The notes: generated by a model not told the origin, from the letters alone. Shown: positions 10,613 through 21,114, numbered from the stretch's first letter. The stretch is 64,000 nt of DNA from Bdellovibrionales bacterium RIFOXYA1_FULL_36_14 (GCA_001769975.1 MEPW01000018.1:62001-126000), one strand, 5' to 3'. Program-made: numbers and translations.

Positions 10613-11833
10613 TTAAATGGTTTTTATTACTTCCAAAAGCTCGTGGAGTGCGGCGTGTGAGAAACGCTTTTTTAACCCCAGTCTATCACCCCTGAATATA
10701 AAAAGGTCGCTTTTAGAAAAATTTTTTGTACAAAGCCCGATACCAATGGTGCCAACAGGTTTTTCATGGGTTCCACCCAAAGGGCCTGCTATTCCGGTGG
10801 TACCGATTGCGATATCTACTTTGAGTTGATTAAAAGCCCCTTGGGCCATTTCTAATGCAGTTTCTTTACTTACGGCACCATAGCGATCTAAAGTTTCTTT
10901 TTTGACCTTTAAAATCTCCATTTTTATTTCGTAAGAGTAAGCTACAATGCTACCCATATAGCAAGCAGAGCTGCCACTTACATCTGTCAACATGGAACTA
11001 ATAAGACCTCCGGTGCACGATTCTGCCAATCCTAGTTTTATTTTTTTCTCTGTTGCCATTTGAATAATAAGTTCAGGGAGGGAGAGGTTTCCTATGTGCC
11101 AAATATATGGCCGAAGTGGAGAGTTTAGAAAATCTTCCTTAAGCTCTTCAATATCTTGTTTTGATTTAATTACCAGATCAACTCCGCCGTAGGATCTTGG
11201 GTAGGAGCAGATTTCGGCAAACGGACGAATTTTTTTAAAAAGATCTACGCTGACTTCATTGAAAATCAATTCTTCTGCGATATTTTTAGTCCTGATTTGT
11301 AGTTGGTGCATAGGATGAATATCTATTAAATTTTTGGGAGTAATAGCCTCTTTAATCATTGATTGAAATTCAAGCGGAACTCCGGGGGCAGCGACGATGA
11401 CAAAAGAATCTGCTTGAAAAAAAAGTCCTGGTGCCAGTCCGACGGGGTTTGGTAGCGGTTCAAAATCTTCAGGGATTATATGATAGTGATTGTGTTGAGG
11501 AATCCATGGTCGATTAATACGTTTATAGTGGGATATTACCATCTCTTGTGCCGCTTTATTAATTTTCAGATCTTTTTGAAAAAAATCAGCTAAGGTTTTT
11601 TTGGTGATATCATCATCTGTGGGGCCTAGTCCGCCGCTTATAATAATTAAGTGAGAACGATGGGTAGCTTGAGATAGCGTGCTTAAAATGCATTTTCTTT
11701 GATCAGGAATGATAGATATTTGATCCAGTTGAGTACCTAAGTTTTCTAAATATTTCGATAACCATGATCCATTGGTATCTCGAGTGTCACCGGAGAGAAT
11801 TTCGTTTCCTATAATGATTAATTCGATTTGCAT
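10613..11833 (-). CDS. cinA: CinA family protein (nicotinamide-nucleotide amidase / competence-damage inducible)
   Basis: N-terminal MoCF_biosynth-like domain (IIGNEILSGDTRDTNGSWLSK...SGGLGPTDDDITKKTLA) and C-terminal PncC domain (LAESCTGGLISSMLTDVSGSSACYMGSIVAYS). Confidence 0.95.
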   Translation of the reverse strand: MQIELIIIGNEILSGDTRDTNGSWLSKYLENLGTQLDQISIIPDQRKCILSTLSQATHRSHLIIISGGLGPTDDDITKKTLADFFQKDLKINKAAQEMVISHYKRINRPWIPQHNHYHIIPEDFEPLPNPVGLAPGLFFQADSFVIVAAPGVPLEFQSMIKEAITPKNLIDIHPMHQLQIRTKNIAEELIFNEVSVDLFKKIRPFAEICSYPRSYGGVDLVIKSKQDIEELKEDFLNSPLRPYIWHIGNLSLPELIIQMATEKKIKLGLAESCTGGLISSMLTDVSGSSACYMGSIVAYSYEIKMEILKVKKETLDRYGAVSKETALEMAQGAFNQLKVDIAIGTTGIAGPLGGTHEKPVGTIGIGLCTKNFSKSDLFIFRGDRLGLKKRFSHAALHELLEVIKTI

Positions 11834-11865
11834 TTTTTACCTCATATGATAGCTACTTAAGTATT

Positions 11866-13419
11866 ATGGCAAAAATAATTAAGTTTGACCTCCATTTTAA
11901 TAAAAGTTTAAACGACTATTTGGCTAAAGAGTATCCTCGTTTAAAAGCTTTTAGAATATTATCCCGTAATCTGGACGCTCGCGGCGCCCAAAGAGGTAAC
12001 CCCCCTAGCTATAATTATCAGATTGAAGTGATTGAACAGGGGGAAACATTTCCAACGGATGAAAAAGCATTTCCTCACCTTTCCCCTTTACCGGAAAAAC
12101 CAATTATCGTTGGGTCTGGTCCAGCTGGGTTGTTTTGCGCTTTAAGATTTTTAGAGTATGGTATTACTTCAGTGCTCATTGAAAGAGGCGACCCGCTCCA
12201 TGAAAGAATAAAAAGTATTGCGCACTATTGGAAAAGCGGGCAAATGAATCCAGAGAGTAATATTTGTTTTGGTATTGGTGGAGCAGGTCTCTACAGCGAT
12301 GGGAAATTGACCAGTCGAAGTAAATCTCCCTACGTTGACTATGTTATGAAAAAATTTGTAGAGTTTGGTGCTCCCAGCGAAACCAGGTGGATAAAAAATC
12401 CTCATATCGGATCCAATAACGTCAGAAAAATGATGGTTAAATTAGGTCAGTATCTACAAGAGAAAGGCTGTGAAATTCACTATAATCACAAAATGACCAA
12501 ACTGTTAATCGAAAAGGGTGCAGTCTCGGGTGTGGAAATTAATTATCAAAAAAAATTGTATTCATCGAACATTATTTTGGCCACAGGCCATTCGGCACGA
12601 GATGTTTATGCTCATTTATTAGAGGTGGGAATACCAATGCAAAAAAAAGATTTTGCGGTGGGTATCCGGATTGAACACCCGCGGAAATTTATCGATCAAA
12701 TCCAATATGGAAAATTTGCGGGACATCCTAATTTAAAAACAGCGAGTTATCGACTGAGCTATCATGATGATAAAAGTAATCGGGGAACTTTTAGTTTTTG
12801 CATGTGTCCGGGAGGACTTATTTTATCGAGTGGTAACGAACCCGAGGGCATTGTAACTAATGGTATGAGTAATGCAAAATGTATGTCTCCTTGGAGTAAT
12901 GCAGCCTTGGTGGTGTCCGTTAAGGGGGCAGATTTAGCTGAAGATGTTTTTTCGGGCATAAAATTTCAACAAGATATCGAAAGAACGGCTTTTCGTTATT
13001 CGCGGGAATTTGCAACCGGTAAGGAAATTCCCGCGCAAACGCTAAAGGATTTTTTAGATGGGAAAAAAGGTAATCATTTTAATCATAAGTCATCAACTCC
13101 CTCTGGAATTTTCTCTTGTGATTTTTCTCAAATTTTGCCAGAGTTTGTTTGTACCGAGCTTAGAAAAGCCATTTTAAAATTTAACCAACAAATGAAGAAT
13201 TTTATTTCAAGTGAGGCCATGGTGCTGGGACCTGAAACCCGGACCTCCGCTTCTGTGCAAATCTTGCGAGATCGCCAAAGTCTGGAGTCAACCATCAAAG
13301 GACTTTATCCAGTAGGTGAGGGAGCTGGTTGGGCCGGTGGAATTGTATCGTCAGCGATTGATGGCATTAATGCGGCCATGAGTATTCTTAAAAAAGAAAA
13401 ACAACTAGAACTTATTTGA
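11866..13419 (+). CDS. FAD-dependent dehydrogenase (COG2509-like)
   Basis: Dinucleotide-binding motif PIIVGSGPAGLFCALRFLEYGITSVLIERG and GIGGAGLYSDGKLTSR, C-terminal GEGAGWAGGIVSSAIDG typical of this family. Confidence 0.9.
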   Translation: MAKIIKFDLHFNKSLNDYLAKEYPRLKAFRILSRNLDARGAQRGNPPSYNYQIEVIEQGETFPTDEKAFPHLSPLPEKPIIVGSGPAGLFCALRFLEYGITSVLIERGDPLHERIKSIAHYWKSGQMNPESNICFGIGGAGLYSDGKLTSRSKSPYVDYVMKKFVEFGAPSETRWIKNPHIGSNNVRKMMVKLGQYLQEKGCEIHYNHKMTKLLIEKGAVSGVEINYQKKLYSSNIILATGHSARDVYAHLLEVGIPMQKKDFAVGIRIEHPRKFIDQIQYGKFAGHPNLKTASYRLSYHDDKSNRGTFSFCMCPGGLILSSGNEPEGIVTNGMSNAKCMSPWSNAALVVSVKGADLAEDVFSGIKFQQDIERTAFRYSREFATGKEIPAQTLKDFLDGKKGNHFNHKSSTPSGIFSCDFSQILPEFVCTELRKAILKFNQQMKNFISSEAMVLGPETRTSASVQILRDRQSLESTIKGLYPVGEGAGWAGGIVSSAIDGINAAMSILKKEKQLELI

Positions 13420-14194
13420 TTCTGCCTCGCTCATAAAAAACAAACTTCTCCATGCCATCTTTGTCATAAAGAGTCCACTGACCCTGTTTTAAATTATCTT
13501 GATATTCCCCTCTGGCTTTTTTCGTACCGTTGGTGAAATTAAAAACCCATTCACCTGATTTTTCACCACTCTTATAATATCCCACTGCCATGGTTTTTCC
13601 ATTTGGGTAATAGTGATACCATTTGCCTTCTCTTTGTTTATGTTTATAATTGCCCTCCAGCGCTGGCACATTGCTTTCTTCATAAATAAGAGAAAACATA
13701 CCATCTTTGGGGTTTTCCATATGAGTTCCACTTAATATTGCGGGACTTGGCAATTTCCATTGAAAACGCTCTATCTCAAGCCTATCTTGCAAGCTTCGAA
13801 TAATTTTTACAATAGTAAAACGAGCAGTTTCTTGTTCTCCAGTTTTAATTGAGGTAGTAACTTCTTTTTCATCATCGTAAATTCGTTTTAAATTACTTGG
13901 AAATAATTCATTGACCAGAATATTTTCGCTGGGGGTATTAAAAAAAGCATACAAAAACATTTTGATTGGATTACTTAAATTATTATAAACTTTTAGTACC
14001 TCCGATTGAGAGAGTTTGGTTATAAAATCAGCACTTATCAAATTGGGCAGGATCGCCGAAACATAGACGGGATCTTCCAAAAAGGCGACTTCTAAAATCT
14101 CCTTTTGCTTTGCTTCGGAACTCGTTTCCAAGTTACAGATAAATTTTTTAAAACCATCTTCGCCTTTTTTCTTATGCTTGGTGAGAATGTTCAT
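13412..14194 (-). CDS. MORN/YwqK-like repeat protein
   Basis: C-terminal repeats EGNYKHKQREGKWYHYYPNGKTMAVGYYKSGEKSGEWVFNFTNGTKKARGEYQDNLKQGQWTLYDKDG. Confidence 0.75.
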   Translation of the reverse strand: MNILTKHKKKGEDGFKKFICNLETSSEAKQKEILEVAFLEDPVYVSAILPNLISADFITKLSQSEVLKVYNNLSNPIKMFLYAFFNTPSENILVNELFPSNLKRIYDDEKEVTTSIKTGEQETARFTIVKIIRSLQDRLEIERFQWKLPSPAILSGTHMENPKDGMFSLIYEESNVPALEGNYKHKQREGKWYHYYPNGKTMAVGYYKSGEKSGEWVFNFTNGTKKARGEYQDNLKQGQWTLYDKDGMEKFVFYERGRIK

Positions 14195-14427
14195 GTTTAA
14201 TTAATCCTAAGCAGTAGTGTTCAGTATTTTAAATTGTGAAATCCTGTCGGATGCTGAAAAGAAATCTTGAATTAAGGTACTGACCATAATTTGAGGCGCT
14301 CTCAACCTTAAGCGCTGTAAATACTTGGCGTTTATTGTACGTAATAAAAATACTCATAATTATAATAATGCGTCCGATCCGTTTTTATAAAACATAAATA
14401 ATTAGTGACCGTGGAACGTATGCTGTT

Positions 14428-16554
14428 TTGAGTTGTAGATTCTTTAAAAAAAATGTGAATAAAATTGTCCTGGCTTCTATTTTATTTCTTTTAGTATCCT
14501 CTTGTGCTGGTAAGAACGAGTTTCAAACTTTTACTATAAAAAATCCCGAGAAGTTAATAGCGAAATATAAAGTTTCAAACGACAACTCCTCTTTGAATGC
14601 AACTTTTAATTCAAATCTGATTTCAAAACCGATTACGAATACGAACACAAATCCAACAAATGTCGGTGGAGTAGAGCTTAGCGCACCTTTAATAGATAGA
14701 GTATTCAACCGCATGAAGGATATTTATAAAAAAGTTGGAGAGGAGCAAGCCAACGAAATTTTAAATAGTGGATATGATCTTGGCGTTTTAAATAACCCAT
14801 CCTTTTTTTGGCAGCTACCTTTTGGCGAAATTAAAATATCAGTAAGAAGACAGGTTGATCCTGATGTATTTCATGAAACGCGCTATATCGTTACCGATGA
14901 ACTTATCATATCAATTGATGCTCAGAAACTTTTAACTAACCTTAAGAATGAAGATATCATTGAGATACCTGATCATTTCTTTGGGCTTTATGCAGGTATT
15001 GAATTTAGAAGGGTGTATCGTTTTTCTCATTTCGCAGAGAATTTTGTCGAAGGATTAACGAATAACTACGAATATTTATTTTTTCCATTTTTATATTTTC
15101 AAACTCAAAAATTTAATGAACTGGATGAATATCAGTTCTTGGAAAGGACCGATCAATTAACCGCAGAAGTGGGGGGGGCGCTCAATTATCAAGTACCAAT
15201 TGCCTCCGGTATTAGTTTAAGTGCCCAAGCTGCGTTTATGTATGGCTATGAAAATTTGACCAAAGTCAGTTTACAAATGGTTGGTAAAGACGATGAAAAA
15301 GTTGATGGAATTCAAGCGAAGGTTAACGTTTCCTATGAAAGAGAGAAAAAAGCCAGCACCGCGCTATCTACCCAACTGCAGGTAGAATTTTTAAAACTAT
15401 TAAAACTGACCCTTTTGCAATATGAATATGATCACTCGGACACGTCATCACAAAAAATTGATTTAAGTTTTAGAAATGAAGATCTGCAAGGCGAGCATAA
15501 CCAACCAGTGCTTCGTGAACTGGATAAGGTTTTTTTAGGAGCTAGTTTTAATGACACTTTCTTTGGGCCATACAAAGTTAAAGAGGAGACAAGGATAAAA
15601 CAAAACCTCGGTTCCAAATATACAGTACTTTTTTGGAAAGGCACTAATGAGAAAGAGACCGAACGGGTTCAAACTTACCAAGATGGTCATTTGAAAACTT
15701 TTTACAAACACACCTTTTCAAAAACCCTTTGTAGCCAGACTTTTTGGCAAATGATCTTGCCTAAACTGTTTTTGCAAATTTTCAATGTGGGAGCTATCAA
15801 TCAATATAAAGAGCTGGATCGCCGAATATATCATTTGGAATATCAAAGTGAGGTAGATCTTTTGAATAATAATGGATCGTTGGAATATCGAGATGAAGAA
15901 AAACTATTCGCTTCTTTTTCTTTACAATATTTTGTGAAAACTTTTAAATCAGCTACACACCGGAAAATAAAAATGACAAGTCTTTTGCGTTCGTATGCAT
16001 ATGTGGATTCTAGAATAAACAGTTGGATTGAGGATAGTGAATTAGTACCTCCCATGGATTTAAATTTGAAAACCTCCATCACTCAAACCGGGTTAGAAAA
16101 TTTTAATGCTAAAACGGTTGATCAAGTGTTCAGTGATATTCTTTGGATATGCAATAATGAATCGAAGTTAAAAAGTAAGACTGTCTTTTCATCCTCACAA
16201 ATTAAAGATGAATTGCAGATTTGTAGAAAACACCTTGAAAATGCCTACCTGAGTTATCATGAAAAAGTCCTAGAAACTAATGATCAAAGTTTGCCGATTG
16301 TTGATTTTAAACAGTTACTTGAACAGTTTGCTAAATACTTTTCAAGTAAAAGTGATATTGAGAAAGTTTTTGGGAAAGAAAATGTTTTTATTTACGGCAA
16401 ATTTTCTTCCATGACCAAAGCAGGAAAAAGTTTTGTGCATAATTTTAAACACGGAGAACTTAAATCTCTCGGAGTTATTAAGGATAGTAACATCAATAGA
16501 TCAAAGAGTGAGATAAGTGAGTCTTCTGTTTTGGACGCACAGCAAGACGAGTAG
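14428..16554 (+). CDS. Lipoprotein of unknown function (~700 aa)
   Basis: Lipoprotein signal NKIVLASILFLLVSSCAG; start may be TTG 14428 or GTG 14455. Confidence 0.75.
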   Translation: MSCRFFKKNVNKIVLASILFLLVSSCAGKNEFQTFTIKNPEKLIAKYKVSNDNSSLNATFNSNLISKPITNTNTNPTNVGGVELSAPLIDRVFNRMKDIYKKVGEEQANEILNSGYDLGVLNNPSFFWQLPFGEIKISVRRQVDPDVFHETRYIVTDELIISIDAQKLLTNLKNEDIIEIPDHFFGLYAGIEFRRVYRFSHFAENFVEGLTNNYEYLFFPFLYFQTQKFNELDEYQFLERTDQLTAEVGGALNYQVPIASGISLSAQAAFMYGYENLTKVSLQMVGKDDEKVDGIQAKVNVSYEREKKASTALSTQLQVEFLKLLKLTLLQYEYDHSDTSSQKIDLSFRNEDLQGEHNQPVLRELDKVFLGASFNDTFFGPYKVKEETRIKQNLGSKYTVLFWKGTNEKETERVQTYQDGHLKTFYKHTFSKTLCSQTFWQMILPKLFLQIFNVGAINQYKELDRRIYHLEYQSEVDLLNNNGSLEYRDEEKLFASFSLQYFVKTFKSATHRKIKMTSLLRSYAYVDSRINSWIEDSELVPPMDLNLKTSITQTGLENFNAKTVDQVFSDILWICNNESKLKSKTVFSSSQIKDELQICRKHLENAYLSYHEKVLETNDQSLPIVDFKQLLEQFAKYFSSKSDIEKVFGKENVFIYGKFSSMTKAGKSFVHNFKHGELKSLGVIKDSNINRSKSEISESSVLDAQQDE

Positions 16555-16676
16555 CATCAAGTTTTAATTCAAATCCTGTTAACAGTTGCGCATTATCCTG
16601 TAGCTTAGCGAAGAAAAGTTTGCTATTAGTTTAGGTTCAAAATTTGAATTTAATGCTTTGTTTTGGGAGGAAATCT

Positions 16677-17600
16677 GTGAAAAAGAAAGATTTTATAAGT
16701 TTACTTGATTACACATCTGAAGAACTACATTCTTTAATTGATCTGGCTGATCAAATTAAGGCTAACCCCAAAGAATACTCTAATTCTCTTTCGGGTAAAA
16801 TTTTAGGGATGATTTTTCAAAAAAATTCAACTCGTACTAGAATATCTTTTCAAGCAGGAATATATCAATTAGGTGGAACAGGTTTTTTCTTTGGTGCTAA
16901 TGACCTTCAACTTTCTAGAGGCGAAACGATTTATGATACGGCTAATGTACTTTCCAGATACATGGATGGAATTATGATTAGAACTTTTGCCTACAGCGAT
17001 GTACAAGAACTGGCAAAACATGCCACGATCCCTGTTATTAATGGTCTAACAGATTATAATCACCCTTGCCAAGTCATGGCAGACATCATGACAATTAGAG
17101 AGAAACTGGGAAAAAACACTAAGGGCATGAAACTTACTTATGTAGGAGATTCTAATAATATGACCCTTTCTTTGATCTATATGTGTGCTAATTTTAAAAT
17201 GAATATGACGGTCGTTTCTCCCATGAAGTATCAGTTAAAAGAAAGAGAAGATGTCAAAAAAATTGCGCTTAAAATTTATCCTGATATGAAACTTGATTTT
17301 GTGGAAGATGCTGCTTCTGGTGTTAAGGGATCAAACGTTATTTACACTGATACCTGGACGAGCATGGGCCAAGAAAAAGAAAGAGAACAAAGATTAAAAG
17401 ATCTAAACGGTTATATGGTTGATTCAAAAATGATGAAACTGGCCGATAAAAATGCAATTTTTATGCATTGTCTTCCTGCTCATCGAGGTGAGGAAGTGGC
17501 TACCGAAGTGATTGATGGACATCAATCCGTAGTGTTTGATGAAGCTGAAAATAGAATGCATGCACAAAAAGCAATTATGTATCATTTAATGCGAGATTAG
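16677..17600 (+). CDS. argF: Ornithine carbamoyltransferase family protein
   Basis: Motifs KNSTRTRISFQ, NHPCQVMADIMTI, DTWTSMGQE, HCLPAHRGEEV, VFDEAENRMHAQKAIM. GGGAGG precedes GTG at 16677 (track start 16644). Confidence 0.9.
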   Translation: MKKKDFISLLDYTSEELHSLIDLADQIKANPKEYSNSLSGKILGMIFQKNSTRTRISFQAGIYQLGGTGFFFGANDLQLSRGETIYDTANVLSRYMDGIMIRTFAYSDVQELAKHATIPVINGLTDYNHPCQVMADIMTIREKLGKNTKGMKLTYVGDSNNMTLSLIYMCANFKMNMTVVSPMKYQLKEREDVKKIALKIYPDMKLDFVEDAASGVKGSNVIYTDTWTSMGQEKEREQRLKDLNGYMVDSKMMKLADKNAIFMHCLPAHRGEEVATEVIDGHQSVVFDEAENRMHAQKAIMYHLMRD

Positions 17601-17636
17601 AATTAATATCAAAGGTAGAAAAATTGGGAGGATTTT

Positions 17637-18953
17637 ATGGTGAGAAGACGTGTACTGATTATGGGAGCTGCCGGAAGAGATTTTCATAATTTCAACTGTG
17701 TTTATCGGGATAATCAAAATTTTGAGGTAGTTTGTTTTACGGCTACTCAAATACCAGATATTGATGGTCGAAAATATCCAGCGGTATTGGCCGGAAAATT
17801 ATATCCAGAAGGTATCCCTATTTTTGATGAGTCCGAGCTTACTGCGCTTATCAAAAAATATGACGTACAAGAGGTAGTTTTTTCTTACAGCGATGTACCT
17901 CATGAATATGTTATGAACAAGTGCTCTTTAGTAAACGCTTGTGGAGCGGATTTCACTATGCTCGGTTCAAAATCCACCCAAATCAAATCAACCAAGCCGG
18001 TAATATCAATTTGTGCTACGAGAACTGGTTGTGGCAAATCACAAACCACCAGGGCCGTAGAGAAATTTTTAAAAGGTATGGGCAAAAAAGTAGCGGCCAT
18101 TAGACATCCAATGCCCTACGGCGATCTGGCCAAACAAGCTGTTCAGCGATTTGCCACTATGGAAGATATGGATAAACATGAGTGTACTATCGAAGAAAGA
18201 GAAGAATACGAACCACATATAGCTGCAGGATTTGTTATCTTTGCCGGCGTTGACTACGAAAAAATCCTAAGAGAAGCCGAAAAAGAAGCGGATATTATTT
18301 TATGGGATGGTGGAAACAATGATATGCCATTTTATAAATCAGATCTGGAAATCACTGTAGTGGATCCACACCGTGCTGGACATGAACTTACCTTTTATCC
18401 AGGCGAAACCAATTTGATATCTTCCGAAGTGCTGATTGTAAATAAAGTGGATACCGCTAAAAAAGCTGATATCGAACTAGTTTTGAAAAATATTAAAAAT
18501 CGAAATCCCAAAGCCATAGTTATTCAAGCTGATTCACCGATTTTTGTGGAAAACGGACAAAACATTAAAGGTAAAAGGGTATTGGTAGTAGAAGATGGTC
18601 CAACTCTAACTCATGGACATATGAAATACGGAGCAGGTACCGTGGCAGCCAATCAATATGGGGCCAAAGAGTTGATTGACCCCAGGCCATTTGTGGATGG
18701 AAAAATTGCCGAGACATTTAAAAAGTATCCTAATGTTGGAATATTACTGCCAGCTATGGGGTATGGCGAAGAGCAAATGAGGGATTTGGAAAAGGCCATT
18801 AATAAAACTGATTGCGACTTGGTTATTATCGGTACGCCAATTGATCTTGGAAAAATTATTAATATTAAAAAGCCTTCGGTGAGAGTGACTTACGAACTAG
18901 GTGATAAGGCCACTCAACAATTAGGTGAAATTCTCAAGAAAAAGTTTAAATAA
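17637..18953 (+). CDS. COG2403-type GTPase / cyclic 2,3-diphosphoglycerate synthetase-like protein
   Basis: RRRVLIMGAAGRDFHNFNCVYRD, P-loop-like ATRTGCGKSQTTRAV, IRHPMPYGDL and GGNNDMPFYKSDLEITVVDPHRAGHE are typical of this family. Confidence 0.85.
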   Translation: MVRRRVLIMGAAGRDFHNFNCVYRDNQNFEVVCFTATQIPDIDGRKYPAVLAGKLYPEGIPIFDESELTALIKKYDVQEVVFSYSDVPHEYVMNKCSLVNACGADFTMLGSKSTQIKSTKPVISICATRTGCGKSQTTRAVEKFLKGMGKKVAAIRHPMPYGDLAKQAVQRFATMEDMDKHECTIEEREEYEPHIAAGFVIFAGVDYEKILREAEKEADIILWDGGNNDMPFYKSDLEITVVDPHRAGHELTFYPGETNLISSEVLIVNKVDTAKKADIELVLKNIKNRNPKAIVIQADSPIFVENGQNIKGKRVLVVEDGPTLTHGHMKYGAGTVAANQYGAKELIDPRPFVDGKIAETFKKYPNVGILLPAMGYGEEQMRDLEKAINKTDCDLVIIGTPIDLGKIINIKKPSVRVTYELGDKATQQLGEILKKKFK

Positions 18954-18981
18954 CATTAATTTAACAAATCAATGCAAAAAC

Positions 18982-19011
18982 AAAAAGGGATTAGCAATGA
19001 TCCCTTTTTTG
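18982..19011 (+). terminator. Intrinsic terminator after the COG2403 gene
   Basis: AAAAAGGGATtagcaATGATCCCTTTTTTG: GC-containing stem followed by T-tract, ~30 bp after the stop codon. Confidence 0.85.
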
Positions 19012-19128
19012 TTTCTGGTGAGCACTATTGTTAGTAATTGATGAAAAAAACACAATTAATTCTTTGCCTATTTTAGGTGTCTTGATTAATCTAGTCCTAT
19101 TAGTATTCCCAGCTACATTTTGGTATTA

Positions 19129-20067
19129 ATGAAAGAAATAGGTAAATATATTTATCCAATCATGGCAACGGTCATAGGATTTATTCTGGGTTTTCTTGCC
19201 ATATACTTAGACACATTTGAAATTACAAAAATGCTTCATAGTGAAGAATTGTTTTTAATAATACAATCAAGAAATATTTATCTAATTAATTTATGCCTTT
19301 TTCCTGTCTTGGGTTTTTTCTTGGGGTGGATTTACCGTGAGAAAAAGTACCTTTTTAAGATGTATATGCAAAAACAAGCGGAATTACGAAGGATGTCAGG
19401 GCTCACTTCCATTATTAAATTGTCAGAAAGTATAGGCAATGAATTTAATAACCCACTTACTATTATCTTAGGACAAGTTTATCTTTATCGAGAACTTAAT
19501 CGACCAACCAATTTGGACGATATTTGTTATAAAAGATTATTGATTATTGAAAACGAAGCTAAGAAACTCAGCAATATTACCGAAAAATTCATTGCCTTAT
19601 CAAAGGCTTCTAATTTATTTAATTATGTCAAAATTGAGTTGAACCTTCTCGCAGATAAAATCTCTAATTTAAAGCGAGAGGAATTAAGAAAAGCTAATAT
19701 TGATTATACCACTAGAATTGAAAATGGTGATGCGTTGATAGAAGTTGATATTAATGGGGTCTTGGAAGTGTGCTCACATCTTTTTGATAATGCTATTTAT
19801 TTTACTAAAGAGACCAAGCATCCGAGAATTACTTTAAATATCTCGGCCAATAAATCGCACCTGGATATTGTCATGGATGATAACGGCGTTGGGGTTGATA
19901 GCAGTTTGCGCAAGGAAATATTTAATCCGCTTTTTACTACTAAAAAAAATCACCCAGGTATGGGGCTTGGTTTGTTTATTGCCCAAAAAATGGCAGAGGC
20001 TATGAATGGTTCTTTGCAATGTCTTCCTAAAGAGGATGGGGCCAGCTTTAAATTTAGTCTCTCTTAA
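19129..20067 (+). CDS. Membrane histidine kinase-like protein with degenerate H-box
   Basis: Two N-terminal TM segments; N-box FDNAIYFTKE, G1 DDNGVGVD, F-box FNPLFTTK, G2 GMGLGLFIAQKMAE. H-box region reads IGNEFNNPLTIILG (Asn in place of His). Confidence 0.85.
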   Translation: MKEIGKYIYPIMATVIGFILGFLAIYLDTFEITKMLHSEELFLIIQSRNIYLINLCLFPVLGFFLGWIYREKKYLFKMYMQKQAELRRMSGLTSIIKLSESIGNEFNNPLTIILGQVYLYRELNRPTNLDDICYKRLLIIENEAKKLSNITEKFIALSKASNLFNYVKIELNLLADKISNLKREELRKANIDYTTRIENGDALIEVDINGVLEVCSHLFDNAIYFTKETKHPRITLNISANKSHLDIVMDDNGVGVDSSLRKEIFNPLFTTKKNHPGMGLGLFIAQKMAEAMNGSLQCLPKEDGASFKFSLS

Positions 20068-21032
20068 CTTAAATCAGGCAGAATTTCGGTGCCAATTTTG
20101 CCTTCCAGCGCGCGAGGAAGATCAAATAAATTAGCAATAATTGCTCTTTGCCCTCCTCCTTTTAAGAAACTTACGCAAGCTTCAATTTTGGGTTCCATCG
20201 AACCTTTGGCAAATTGTCCTTGGGCCACATAATCTTGCATTTCACTAACGCGTGCGGTTTTGATGGGACGCTGATTAGGTGTATTAAAATTGAGGTAAGC
20301 AAAGTTAGCTTCAGTTAAGATGATGAGTGTGTGAATACCAACGGTATTGGCAAGTAGTGCTGAGGATTTATCTTTGTCTATAACAGCTTCTACACCTCTT
20401 AATTCGTGGTTTTTATTGCGCATGACGGGTACACCGCCACCTCCGCAACCGATGGCAATAAAATCATGTTCCAATAGCAATTGAAATTTTGATTTTTCGA
20501 TAATTTCAATTGGTTCAGGAGAGGCCACCAATCTGCGATAACCTCTGCCAGCGTCTTCGGCCATAACCCAGCCTCGTTGATTTTTTAGATCTTCAGCTTC
20601 TTCCTTCGAGTAAAAAACTCCAATCGGTTTTGATGGCGACAAAAAAGCAGGGTCATTAACATCAACAACCACTTGAGTGATTACCGTGGAGGCTTTTTTT
20701 CTAATCTTTCGTTCATAACAGATATTATCAAATACGTTTTGTAAAATATAACCGATGCGGCCTTGGCTATCGGCTACACATACATCAAGAGTAATTTGCC
20801 GAGGGAATTCATTTTTTGTAAGCTCTTGCTGGAGCGCGATTCTACCCACTTGAGGCCCGTTACCGTGCGTGATAATTATTTTGTTATAACCTTTTTCTAA
20901 TAGATCAACGACGTTCGCCATACTTCTTCGGGCGACAATAAATTCTTCTTTTTGGTGGACGTGCTTTTTGCTGTTAACGTTGAGGGCATTTCCACCGAAA
21001 GCAATAAGAATACTGGGTCTTTGACTTGTCAT
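20064..21032 (-). CDS. arcC: Carbamate kinase
   Basis: ILIAFGGNALN, THGNGPQVGRIALQQE, AIGCGGGGVPV, GVEAVIDKDKSSALLA, GSMEPKIEA motifs. Confidence 0.95.
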   Translation of the reverse strand: MTSQRPSILIAFGGNALNVNSKKHVHQKEEFIVARRSMANVVDLLEKGYNKIIITHGNGPQVGRIALQQELTKNEFPRQITLDVCVADSQGRIGYILQNVFDNICYERKIRKKASTVITQVVVDVNDPAFLSPSKPIGVFYSKEEAEDLKNQRGWVMAEDAGRGYRRLVASPEPIEIIEKSKFQLLLEHDFIAIGCGGGGVPVMRNKNHELRGVEAVIDKDKSSALLANTVGIHTLIILTEANFAYLNFNTPNQRPIKTARVSEMQDYVAQGQFAKGSMEPKIEACVSFLKGGGQRAIIANLFDLPRALEGKIGTEILPDLS

Positions 21033-21114
21033 AGATCTACCTTTAAAAAAAAGTTAATTATTTCAGACTGCAAAATTTACGGCATAGGGTAATTTTAGTC
21101 AATCAATATTCAAT

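Noticed and set aside
13412-14194. Toxin-antitoxin system based on YwqK-like repeats
   Set aside because: MORN/YwqK-like repeats are often labelled antitoxin automatically, but no toxin partner is adjacent; kept as a repeat protein only.
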